Positions 18,401-25,770 of a stretch of 64,000 nt of DNA are shown in pieces (the first letter of the stretch is position 1; each line of letters begins with the position of its first letter). Source of the stretch: Bowmanella sp. JS7-9 (GTDB lineage: Bacteria; Pseudomonadota; Gammaproteobacteria; Enterobacterales; Alteromonadaceae). Under the pieces are notes generated by a model. That model had not been told where the DNA came from and made no database searches. It saw only the letters and a list, made by a program, of their open reading frames with translations. Location of the stretch: assembly GCF_004329715.1 (NCBI RefSeq), contig NZ_JXSY01000011.1:186001-250000 (forward strand), written 5' to 3'. Both the position numbers and the translations under genes were made by a program.

Positions 18401-20628
18401 CAAAACAGCAGGAGGTGAAACCCGGTACTCAGCAAAGCCTGATTGTGCAAAGTGATCAGGATGCCGATGTACAGGTCTGGCTGGTGGATAAAGCCCTGTT
18501 TGAAATGGCTGAACAGGTGATGCCGGATCTGATGGAACGCCTGTCCCGCGATTTACGCCAAAATGGCTATGATTTTTATGGTGCATGGCAGGATATCGCG
18601 CGTCAATTGAGCGACAAATTACCCCCTGAACAGCTGGATGCATTGGCCAAACAAACCAGCATACGGCAAATGGCACCCATGATGATGGCAGAGGCAGAAT
18701 CGCAGCGGGTAAGCAGAAATGACACGACAGAAGCCATTGAAGTGACTGGATCGCGGCTAGAAGCCGATGAGTCAACGCAGCCACTACCGGATAGCCTGTT
18801 TGCCCATAGCCAATCGCTGGGGATAGTTGCGGTAGGCAAACAGCAGCCCGCGACGCTGACTTATCACGCGCCGATGTTGCTGTCCGGCTGGCAGGTGTTG
18901 GCGCTGGGTGTGCATGCCTCCGGCAGCAGCATCGCGATCAGCGAATTGGAGGTAAAACAGGATGTGGAATATCGCCTGCGCGCGCCGAAACGCGCGTTTG
19001 TCGATGATGAGATTCAGCTGAATCTGAGCTTCAATAATTTCACCGATGTAAGCGCGACCGACACCTATGTATTGCTCAATGGCGATCAGGAACTGGCACG
19101 TTTAACCCTGACACTGGCGCCCGGGCTGACCAACCGCTCGCTGCGCCTGCCGATGCTGGCGCAGGGCTCCCATCAGTTGCGCTTAATTTCACTGCAAAAT
19201 CCGGATTTTGAAAGTCGGGCGGCATTGGCATTGGTGCCAACGACCAATCAGGTAGCAGCGCGCTGGTTGTTCGATAGCTTGCAGCAGCAGGCGGTGCGGG
19301 TTAGTCAGGCGATGCTGCCTGATTCACTGAATCTGCGCTATTTTGATGCCAGTGAGGTGAGTCCCAACTGGCAGGCAGAGCTGGTGTATAACCGTGATTA
19401 TCTGCATCAATGCTGGGAGCAGATCCTGTCGCGGCTACTGGCCTATGCCTACAACCCCCAAGCGGCAGAAATCTGGCCGCAGGGTAAAGCAGAATTACAG
19501 GCATTGCTGGCCGAGCAGGCACGTTTTATCAGCCGCGATGGCTATGGTTATTTCCCGCAGACTGACGACAGTGAATGGCTGACTGCCTATACCTTGCTGG
19601 CACATAGTTGGTTGAAGGATGTGGGTGTCGACTTTACCTCTGAATTTGCACCACTGGTGGTACGTACCCGCGCAATTCGTGATAACAGCGACCTAAGTGA
19701 TGATGCTCGTCTGATGGCCAACCTGGCACTGGCTAAAGCGGGTATGGGGGCAAAGCTGGCGGTGAAGGACCTTGGCCACAACAGCCCGGAATCACAGCTT
19801 AAATTATTGCTGGCGCGTCAGTGGGCAGGTGATGACGTACAAGGCGACATGCAGACATTACTGGATACGGGCTATCAGGACACCAGTAGCAGCCGCTTTG
19901 GTGATAACCAGAGTCGGTGTCTGGCATTGATGGTGTTACCCAGCACCCATAAACAGCATCAGCACATTCTGGCTCAGGTATTACGGGAGCAGGCGCAACA
20001 GGGACGCTTTGGTAACACTGTGACCAACGCTGTGTGTGCGGTTGCCCTGCATGGCTATGCGAAGCAGCCGGTTATGCATGAGATAAAGGCCGACTCGCTG
20101 CAAAAAGTCGATGAGCAGTGGCAGCTGAATCTGACGTTACCTGCGCAAAATATGTTGTGGCTGGATACCAGTTTCCAGCAGTCGCTGGCGCAGTTGCCGG
20201 TGCAGCGCAATGGCTTAACGGTGAAACGTCAGGTGTATCGTCTGCAAGGACAGAATTGGCAGGTGATTGATGTGGATACGCCGCTAGCGATCGGCGATCG
20301 CATCAAGGTGGAGTTGTTGGTCGAATCGCCTATCGAGCGTAAACAGATAGCGCTAACCGACTTCGTCCCTGCCGGCTGGCACGTGGTGCAGCAAGATAGC
20401 CAACAGCTGGGTGGGCTGCGCAGTTGGCCGCGCACCCCGGTGGAGGCATTCCAGAACAAAGTGTTCTTTTACCCATATTGGTTACCAAGTGGCTCAAGCC
20501 GTTTCAGTTACCAGGCCGAAGTACGCTTTGCCGGACGCTATCTGGCGCCGGGGAGTCAGATAGAGGCCATGTACCAGCCAGAGGTGAATGGACGGGGCGC
20601 GGCCAGTTGGTGGCAAGTGCAGCCCTAA
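15457..20628 (+). CDS. bacterial alpha-2-macroglobulin lipoprotein
   Basis: Very large (1723 aa) protease-trapping protein of the alpha-2-macroglobulin family, likely anchored in the periplasm. The signal ends in lipobox LSSC (Cys17), which selects ATG 15457 over an earlier in-frame codon at 15355. Repeated macroglobulin (MG) beta-domains fill the N-terminal half. WLVDKALF marks the approach to the bait-region position. The thioester motif CWEQ is at residues 1319-1322 (codon at 19411), so it is a thioester-bearing type. In E. coli and others the homologue pairs with pbpC; here no penicillin-binding protein is adjacent. Residues 1092-1100, in the bait-region position, read EAIEVTGSR, a motif typical of TonB-dependent receptor N-termini. 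Confidence 0.92.
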   Translation: MKKSFLIPIVSLLLSSCLASGHGALPALGVTAVTLDNPGNPKQIVFQFGTDVALQGEVPNDQQLAAITLQGPGLACDWRFVSETRLACELQKSLPPNAAFVATLTRDFIAKGQQLTEPARFAFATPVPRLTLEHDYRASAFPGNARITFDGNFPLDFSRLQGHLWAEHEDGSKVALSAGESLSNYWRQGVSIAPLQTPKAGVYRFYIDAGYRPAAGSDRMNTVTELGQARYFEHFRYLGLFCEEGNGTRTRLNEDGAAPLVCKSGRIIIGFSRPLASLYAKGNAAFIQDDAGQSPNIQDIFADDGVYYYPAWQPLSDYRLNLSGLQDVFGSSLESTPEVALTTPAPEKYWMLLPPNLVTEADAPLNWQVQQYGFASKDAYVWPIETPQDLQRWLASGRNLFAKQQPTPIWQDTQGNEVDPARWLDSGSGQVQMQVPIENVAYGPQGASAQRAAFNLVALNQDDLLVGAFDWQQAAPLNNVAISRVCASGITALGQTDASGWLQVAELAPVFREDCYLWAQRGDDSALLELQRRYVRNKKASQPLVTAWIAQPVYQAGETLHIGALVKRFNQGWKPAGDMSQYRLTLQDDERVELANWPLSNLSRFGLAEFSYSLADDAKPGHYRLILQGPDNSTQYLSSVRVEEYIAPEFSLSFVDDNGQLPINTRKTVDFSLLQINGQPIQQAKVLVHTEVDAGHAPDSWPQDFEFDFESAQSLPQYSSEISQLTTPGEYQLGYPSLSAAWPFLWVTNEISVTSAAGETRNFSHTQLYRGLTLYPGVRVEENALQVMLLNANGEPALPPAGAKLRFIADNFGVQEVLGQCLLSKTSQTCELPANRPDNFQVQFSAPNQPTLIKSLWLGWRPLDNQRQITGLQILPLQGETLATRAGKGLKLNLQSDIAGTVQLVLQTPRGLQHWQIAAQVGANPIELSFSAADLPSARLYAYMQLPRAQQQDVQAGSRSYQASADIEVLPANPPPIIRVTPKQQEVKPGTQQSLIVQSDQDADVQVWLVDKALFEMAEQVMPDLMERLSRDLRQNGYDFYGAWQDIARQLSDKLPPEQLDALAKQTSIRQMAPMMMAEAESQRVSRNDTTEAIEVTGSRLEADESTQPLPDSLFAHSQSLGIVAVGKQQPATLTYHAPMLLSGWQVLALGVHASGSSIAISELEVKQDVEYRLRAPKRAFVDDEIQLNLSFNNFTDVSATDTYVLLNGDQELARLTLTLAPGLTNRSLRLPMLAQGSHQLRLISLQNPDFESRAALALVPTTNQVAARWLFDSLQQQAVRVSQAMLPDSLNLRYFDASEVSPNWQAELVYNRDYLHQCWEQILSRLLAYAYNPQAAEIWPQGKAELQALLAEQARFISRDGYGYFPQTDDSEWLTAYTLLAHSWLKDVGVDFTSEFAPLVVRTRAIRDNSDLSDDARLMANLALAKAGMGAKLAVKDLGHNSPESQLKLLLARQWAGDDVQGDMQTLLDTGYQDTSSSRFGDNQSRCLALMVLPSTHKQHQHILAQVLREQAQQGRFGNTVTNAVCAVALHGYAKQPVMHEIKADSLQKVDEQWQLNLTLPAQNMLWLDTSFQQSLAQLPVQRNGLTVKRQVYRLQGQNWQVIDVDTPLAIGDRIKVELLVESPIERKQIALTDFVPAGWHVVQQDSQQLGGLRSWPRTPVEAFQNKVFFYPYWLPSGSSRFSYQAEVRFAGRYLAPGSQIEAMYQPEVNGRGAASWWQVQP

Positions 20629-20645
20629 GTGCTTTTATGTCCTAG

Positions 20646-20671
20646 AAAAGGCGCGGTTTACTGCGCCTTTT
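20646..20671 (+). terminator. intrinsic terminator after alpha-2-macroglobulin gene
   Basis: Perfect 9-bp stem AAAAGGCGC (20646-20654) and GCGCCTTTT (20663-20671) with an 8-nt loop, ending in T4. It separates the macroglobulin gene from the next lipoprotein gene, which therefore probably has its own promoter. Confidence 0.85.
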
Positions 20672-20674
20672 CGC

Positions 20675-20704
20675 TTTACACTTGTGTAATGGAACCATTA
20701 TTCT
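20675..20704 (+). promoter_or_regulatory. candidate promoter for the BNR-like lipoprotein gene
   Basis: TTTACA (20675-20680), 18-nt spacer, TATTCT (20699-20704), placed just after the terminator and about 45 nt before the ATG. A second match (TTGAAC at 20704, TAATAA at 20727) lies so close that the ribosome binding site would be cut off. Confidence 0.3.
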
Positions 20705-20749
20705 TGAACGCTTTTTAGTCAAAGAATAATAACAACAAAGGAAATCAAA

Positions 20750-22330
20750 ATGTTGAGGAAACTCGCGTCTCTGCTGGCTGTATTTGCGTTGCTGTCAGGC
20801 TGCCAATCCACCAATACGGCTGGCAGTATCAGTGATTTTCAGGTGAACCGGCAGACATCCGGACTGGTATTGATGTCTACCACCGTAAACACAGGTGAGA
20901 TTCCACCGTTGAGTGTAGTGACGGTTAAAAGCCTGATGGGCAAGAAGTCCGAAGATTACCTGCTGTATAACCAAATTGGGGGCAAATCTCACAGTACATC
21001 GCTGTTTTGGGGTTCGCTACCGGCCGGTGAGTATCGTATTTCAAAAGTGGCTGCGGCTATTCCCACGGGGAGCAAGTATCTGAATATTGATGATGCCTCC
21101 GTGTTGGGGACATTCACGGTAAAAGCCGGTGAAGTGGCTGATTTGGGCCGTTTGGTGTTCTCCGCACTGGATCTGAAAGCCGGCGTGGGGCGCAGTCAGT
21201 ACATTGTGTCCAATGACGAGCTGGTGGCACGCTTCTTCCCAACTGAGCAAGTTCTGCAAACCGGAACATTCTATGGCTGGTCGAAGCCGCATCAGGAAAT
21301 TGATGTGGTAGAAGCATTTGCGCTCGTCCATCCACAGGGCGTGAGTAATTTTTCTGAGTTAACCAACGGAAAAATTATCGCAGGCACCCGTATGGGGATG
21401 ACGCTGATCCGCAGTGAAGACGGTAAGTGGCGGACGTTATCCAGCAATAAGAATCTGCACCAGATAGTGGCCACCGCAGCCTATGAGCAGGGCGATGAGA
21501 TCGCCGTGTTGGTCGATGAATTTGGTCTGCTATATACCGTGTCTGATGAAGGCAAGTTAACTGAAGTGAACAAAGGCAACTTACCTGACGGTAAAGTAGA
21601 TTTCATTCATTCCTCGCCAGACTACCGCCAGTGGTTTGTTGCGTTAACCCGTGACGGTTTTACCGAATTGTATCAGTCGAGCAATCTGCAACAGGGTGAA
21701 TGGCAACAAATAAACCGTGCCGAAGTGGGAATGAACACCTGGGATGGCATGCGCTACGGTATCTACTGGCGTCGACCGAACGGTATCGGGTTTAGCGCGT
21801 CAGTTGACGGCAGTGTGAAGTGTTATGACTTCGCAAGTGGTAATTGGACCGAAAACAGCACGCCAGATAAACGTCCGGTTATCGCCGTCGCCGCTGCGGC
21901 ATCGAACGATTACGTGGGCATTTTGACCGGAGCAGGAGGTGGATTCGCTGGTGTATTCGCCAAGACTCATTATTCTGCTAATTGCGGACAAACCTGGACA
22001 GAGACAGATTCCCCATACTCCGTTAAAGCATCGGCGCCATTGGTGCTGCGTGAAGACCTTATATTAGAAGTAGGGGGCGTATTCAGTGACGAGGGGATTT
22101 ATGCCTCTAAAAACGGTGGTCTGAACTGGTTTAAGATTTCTAATGAAAATGCCTTGTCCGACAAACTGTGGACGACCAAAAATCACGGGTTATTTCTGGT
22201 TTCAAACGGCGCCTATGGCTTCGAGATGATTCAGAATTCACAGGATGATGGCGCGACATGGGCATTGGAATTGACCAGCTTGTCGTCTCACTTCTTTGAG
22301 CAGATGCGCAAGGAAAAAGAAGCGAAGTAA
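20750..22330 (+). CDS. lipoprotein with Asp-box (BNR/sialidase-like) repeats
   Basis: Putative lipoprotein of 526 aa. The signal ends in lipobox LSGC (Cys18). The N-terminal part (about 30-150) looks like a small beta-domain. From about residue 170 there are several Asp-box-like motifs (RSEDGKWRTL, SANCGQTWTETDSP, SKNGGLNWFKI, SQDDGATWALE), the signature of beta-propellers of the sialidase/BNR superfamily. I see no catalytic Arg triad, so enzymatic activity is not inferred. AAAGGA precedes the ATG. Function unknown; an extracytoplasmic binding or assembly role is possible. Confidence 0.75.
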   Translation: MLRKLASLLAVFALLSGCQSTNTAGSISDFQVNRQTSGLVLMSTTVNTGEIPPLSVVTVKSLMGKKSEDYLLYNQIGGKSHSTSLFWGSLPAGEYRISKVAAAIPTGSKYLNIDDASVLGTFTVKAGEVADLGRLVFSALDLKAGVGRSQYIVSNDELVARFFPTEQVLQTGTFYGWSKPHQEIDVVEAFALVHPQGVSNFSELTNGKIIAGTRMGMTLIRSEDGKWRTLSSNKNLHQIVATAAYEQGDEIAVLVDEFGLLYTVSDEGKLTEVNKGNLPDGKVDFIHSSPDYRQWFVALTRDGFTELYQSSNLQQGEWQQINRAEVGMNTWDGMRYGIYWRRPNGIGFSASVDGSVKCYDFASGNWTENSTPDKRPVIAVAAAASNDYVGILTGAGGGFAGVFAKTHYSANCGQTWTETDSPYSVKASAPLVLREDLILEVGGVFSDEGIYASKNGGLNWFKISNENALSDKLWTTKNHGLFLVSNGAYGFEMIQNSQDDGATWALELTSLSSHFFEQMRKEKEAK

Positions 22331-22396
22331 CATTTTCAACAAGTACATCTGTGTGGTGTTAGCCAAATTGGCACCAAAGGCGTTAGGAGTAATGCG

Positions 22397-23017
22397 GTGT
22401 ATACCCCGAAAAATATGGCGTTAACCGATGTGGATGTTCAGCGGGACTTTGTTGGTAAATTTGGCTTTGCCATGCTGGCAGGTGAGGATTTGCAGGTCAC
22501 CCATGTGCCTTTGCAGTGGGTGACTGAAACCGACGGTCTCGGCGTGTTAATCGGGCATATGGCACGGGCCAATCCCCACTGGAAATCGTTGCAAGGGCAG
22601 CGCTGTGTGGCTGTTTTCCAGGGGCCACATAGCTATATTTCTCCTGCCTGGTATGCGGCAGGGCCAGCTGTGCCGACCTGGAATTATGCGGCAGTGCATG
22701 CCTATGGTCGTTTTGTGCTGGTTGATGAAACGCTAACTGCAGATATTCTTGATCAGTTGATGGCGCAATATGAGCCGGGCTGGCAAAACCGTCTTTCCGA
22801 CAGCGATATGGCCTATCAACACAAGTTACGTAAGGCCATTGTGGCATTTCGTATTGAACTGGATGAGGTGCAGGGCAAAGAGAAGCTTGGTCAGCACCGC
22901 AGCGCTGCAGATCAACAAGGCGTTGTGACGGGTTTATCGGCCAGTCAGCATCCGGATGCGGCGCCGCTGTTAAGTTATATGCAGCAGCGCCAGCTTGGGC
23001 TGGGGCTGGACGACTAA
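22397..23017 (+). CDS. PaiB-like FMN-binding negative regulator family protein
   Basis: Flavin-binding split-barrel protein of the PaiB family, 206 aa; B. subtilis PaiB was described as a regulator of sporulation and protease genes. Family blocks are MYTPKNM at the start, THVPL, HMARANPHWK and FQGPHSYISPAWY. Translation starts at GTG 22397, supported by AGGAG at 22385-22389. Flavin reductase-like roles are an alternative. It converges with and overlaps by 4 nt the Tsx-like gene, so the two 3' ends are antisense to each other. Confidence 0.88.
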   Translation: MYTPKNMALTDVDVQRDFVGKFGFAMLAGEDLQVTHVPLQWVTETDGLGVLIGHMARANPHWKSLQGQRCVAVFQGPHSYISPAWYAAGPAVPTWNYAAVHAYGRFVLVDETLTADILDQLMAQYEPGWQNRLSDSDMAYQHKLRKAIVAFRIELDEVQGKEKLGQHRSAADQQGVVTGLSASQHPDAAPLLSYMQQRQLGLGLDD

Positions 23018-23781
23018 AAGCGCCACACCACTAATATTTGTGCGACATCCTCGTTTAGTGATGTGCCCAGTTTATTCCGCCAGATTTGATATTCGGTGCC
23101 TACAAACAACTGATTAGGTGTGTTCCACAAAGCATGGCCCAGATCCCAGCGCAGTTGAATCTGCGCCAGTACCCAGTCTTTCTTGCGCACATTTGCCAGT
23201 TCGGTGCTACGGCCCTGAATAAATTCTGCGTGTCCCTCAATAGAAAACTTTTGTGAGGATGTGCTGATCGGGTAACGCCAGGCAATATCCAGCATCCAGC
23301 TATCCCCTTCTCGCGGCGCGCCACCGGAGGCGAGGCCCTGATTGTCATCCAGATAGCCAGTCAGCATGGTATTAAAAAAGGTAAAGCCGGGCATATCCCA
23401 ACTTATTTGCACGCCGGGCAGGTACTTCATGACGTTGCTATCTGCGCCAGCATTGATGCCGGCCACCAGGCGCAGGTCTTTTATCCAGCCTGAAAACTGC
23501 CAATCAAAGGCTTTGGCACTACTTAGACTGGGATACCACTCAGCATAGAAGTCGGTGTTGTAACGGGTCCGGATGGTATCCACAAAGAAAAAATTGCTGC
23601 CATAAGCCCAGTTGCTGCTGTGTTGCAGGGTAAAAATCAGTGTATCGGCTTTGCTACCCGCTTGGTCACCGAAGGGTTGAACTAATGCCGCTTGCTGAAT
23701 ATGTAGTTCGGTATCGGCAAACGCAGATGGTGTGACTAACAACAGGGCGAATAGGAGGTGGACGTGTGCTCGACCGAACAT
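23014..23781 (-). CDS. Tsx/OmpK-like outer membrane channel
   Basis: Outer-membrane beta-barrel of the nucleoside-specific channel family (Tsx/OmpK-like), 255 aa. It has a signal peptide (HLLFALLLVTPSAFA), alternating aromatic/hydrophobic strands and a C-terminal Phe (VVWRF) for BAM recognition. GSNFFFVDT and TDFYAEWYPSLS resemble the early strands of the family. The start is ATG 23781 with GAGAAG upstream rather than TTG 23793. It follows the YfiR-domain kinase gene on the same strand with an 87-nt gap. Substrate not deducible. Confidence 0.75.
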   Translation of the reverse strand: MFGRAHVHLLFALLLVTPSAFADTELHIQQAALVQPFGDQAGSKADTLIFTLQHSSNWAYGSNFFFVDTIRTRYNTDFYAEWYPSLSSAKAFDWQFSGWIKDLRLVAGINAGADSNVMKYLPGVQISWDMPGFTFFNTMLTGYLDDNQGLASGGAPREGDSWMLDIAWRYPISTSSQKFSIEGHAEFIQGRSTELANVRKKDWVLAQIQLRWDLGHALWNTPNQLFVGTEYQIWRNKLGTSLNEDVAQILVVWRF

Positions 23782-23868
23782 AATGCTTCTCAATGCTTGA
23801 GGATACTTTTTAAAACAATAACTTATATGCAGAAAAACGCCTGTAAAACTGGCTAAAAGGGTAAGTGT

Positions 23869-25770
23869 TTAGTGGCTGCGTATATCTTTGGCAAAGTGCA
23901 GCTCAAATAGCGCACCACCTTCGCTGGGTAAACAGCTGACCGCCCCACCCATTTTTTGCGTGACCAGGTTATAGCAAATATGCAGACCTAAGCCGGATCC
24001 GCCGTTGGCGCGATTGGTGGTAAAGAAGGGGTCGAATATTTTCGGACGCACAGCTTCGGTAATGCCGCAGCCATTGTCTTGATAGCGCAACATAATGTCA
24101 TTCTGTTGCTCGCTAAATGTCATGGTTATTCGGGGCGATTCGGTCTCTTTAAAGCCATGCACCATGGAATTCATAATCAGGTTGGTCAGTATCTGCGACA
24201 GCACGCCAGGGTAGTTGTAAATGCTAAGGCTCGGGTCACAGTGGCGTTCAATGGTTACTCCCCGGCGTTTACATTCGTGATACAGGCTGGTGGTGACTCC
24301 TTCCACGTAGCTGTCCAGATTAAACTCTCTGGCATCTTCTGCCACCTGATCTACCGACACCTGTTTAAAACTACGAATTAACTCGGCCGCGCGCATCAGG
24401 TTATTCAGTGCAATATGGGAGGATTCCACTGTAAGACTGAGTTTTTGCACAAATTCACTGCGTTTCAGGCGATTAGCGTTGAAGTCTGATAACAGCTCAT
24501 CAATCACATCAGAGCAACTGGAAATTGCGGTGATTGCCGAACCCAAAGGGGTATTCACCTCATGGGCCACGCCAGTCACCAGGCTCGCCAGCGCCGACAT
24601 TTTCTCTGCCTCCACCAGTTGTGTTTGGGTGGCGACCAACTGTTTATTGGCCTGTTGCAATTCCTGATTTCGTGCAACGAGTAGCTCACTTAAGCGTTGT
24701 TTGGTGCGGTACTGGCGATACATCATTAACACCATAAGTAACAGTAAGCCCAAGACCACAAGACTAATATACAAGCCTTGCGTGCGTTGCTGTACCGTTT
24801 GTACGGTGCTCTCGAGCAGGCTTTCAGTGCCGTGCAGATTTCGCTCCAATTCACTGAGTTGCAGCGTCTGCGTTCTGATTTTTTCAATATTTTCAATGAC
24901 CTGCTGGTTGAGCTTTTGTTGCTCCTGACTAAGTTGCGATAGTTCCTGCTGACTGTCGGATACCTCACGTTGCTTTTGTTCGACCCGGTCAGATTCTCGC
25001 TGGAGCTCTGTGCGTGCTGACGCTAATTCATCGTTGATCTGTTGAATCGAACGTTGATAGTCGGATTGTGCTTTTTGCAGATTGGTGCTGAGCGTCGCTA
25101 GTTCATCGGTTTTATGGGTAAGCTGGCGCTGTTTGTCTTCAAGCGATTGGTTGAGCTGGGTAATTTGTGAATTTAACTTAGTGATCAAGCCGGTAGACTC
25201 GGACAGCCTGACAGACATATCGCGTACCATGCTGGCGATATCAATTTCCGACCCACCCAGCAGCACAAAGTTTTCATCTAAAGACAGGCCCTGGTATACC
25301 AGGTTATAGCGGTTCAATTCGAAACTCAGGGTACCTTCGTCTTTGACCCTGAAGTTGATACCGATAAGATTTTGGTTGTTCTCACCTTCACTGATTACTA
25401 ATGTGGCGTGGCGCGCAATAATGCCGTTGACTGCTTCCAGTTCGCGACTCTGATTGGCAGCGAGGATCAGGATGTCCGCCGACTGGATATCGCTGAGTCG
25501 GTTAATTCGGCGCAGGGTGATCGATTTTTTACCGGTTGGGCGTTGCGACATTTGTTGCAGGCTTTGCCAGTATTCGTCGTCGTTACCCCAGTACAGTGCG
25601 TTGAGCGTCGCGCGGTTTTCAGGCCATTGAATACTCTCTTTAAATCGGGCAATAAATGCAGCCTTCAGCTGTGCCTCGGAAACCTGAGACTGAGCATGCA
25701 GCATGCCTGATAACACTATCAGCCCAGCCATCATCACCAACACTAGTCGTCTGCCCACCAATATTCCCAT
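23869..25770 (-). CDS. YfiR-domain hybrid sensor histidine kinase
   Basis: Membrane histidine kinase of 633 aa. Signal or anchor at 1-27, a YfiR/DUF4154 periplasmic domain (about 32-170), a long coiled coil (about 190-330), one transmembrane helix (333-351), a short coiled coil, HisKA with GVAHEVNTPLG (His403), and an HATPase with NLIMNSMVHG and GSGLGLHICYN. Free-standing YfiR represses a diguanylate cyclase in Pseudomonas; here the domain is fused to a kinase. The ATG directly abuts the TAA of the TonB receptor gene (TAAATG), so the two are co-translated. No response regulator is adjacent. Confidence 0.9.
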   Translation of the reverse strand: MGILVGRRLVLVMMAGLIVLSGMLHAQSQVSEAQLKAAFIARFKESIQWPENRATLNALYWGNDDEYWQSLQQMSQRPTGKKSITLRRINRLSDIQSADILILAANQSRELEAVNGIIARHATLVISEGENNQNLIGINFRVKDEGTLSFELNRYNLVYQGLSLDENFVLLGGSEIDIASMVRDMSVRLSESTGLITKLNSQITQLNQSLEDKQRQLTHKTDELATLSTNLQKAQSDYQRSIQQINDELASARTELQRESDRVEQKQREVSDSQQELSQLSQEQQKLNQQVIENIEKIRTQTLQLSELERNLHGTESLLESTVQTVQQRTQGLYISLVVLGLLLLMVLMMYRQYRTKQRLSELLVARNQELQQANKQLVATQTQLVEAEKMSALASLVTGVAHEVNTPLGSAITAISSCSDVIDELLSDFNANRLKRSEFVQKLSLTVESSHIALNNLMRAAELIRSFKQVSVDQVAEDAREFNLDSYVEGVTTSLYHECKRRGVTIERHCDPSLSIYNYPGVLSQILTNLIMNSMVHGFKETESPRITMTFSEQQNDIMLRYQDNGCGITEAVRPKIFDPFFTTNRANGGSGLGLHICYNLVTQKMGGAVSCLPSEGGALFELHFAKDIRSH

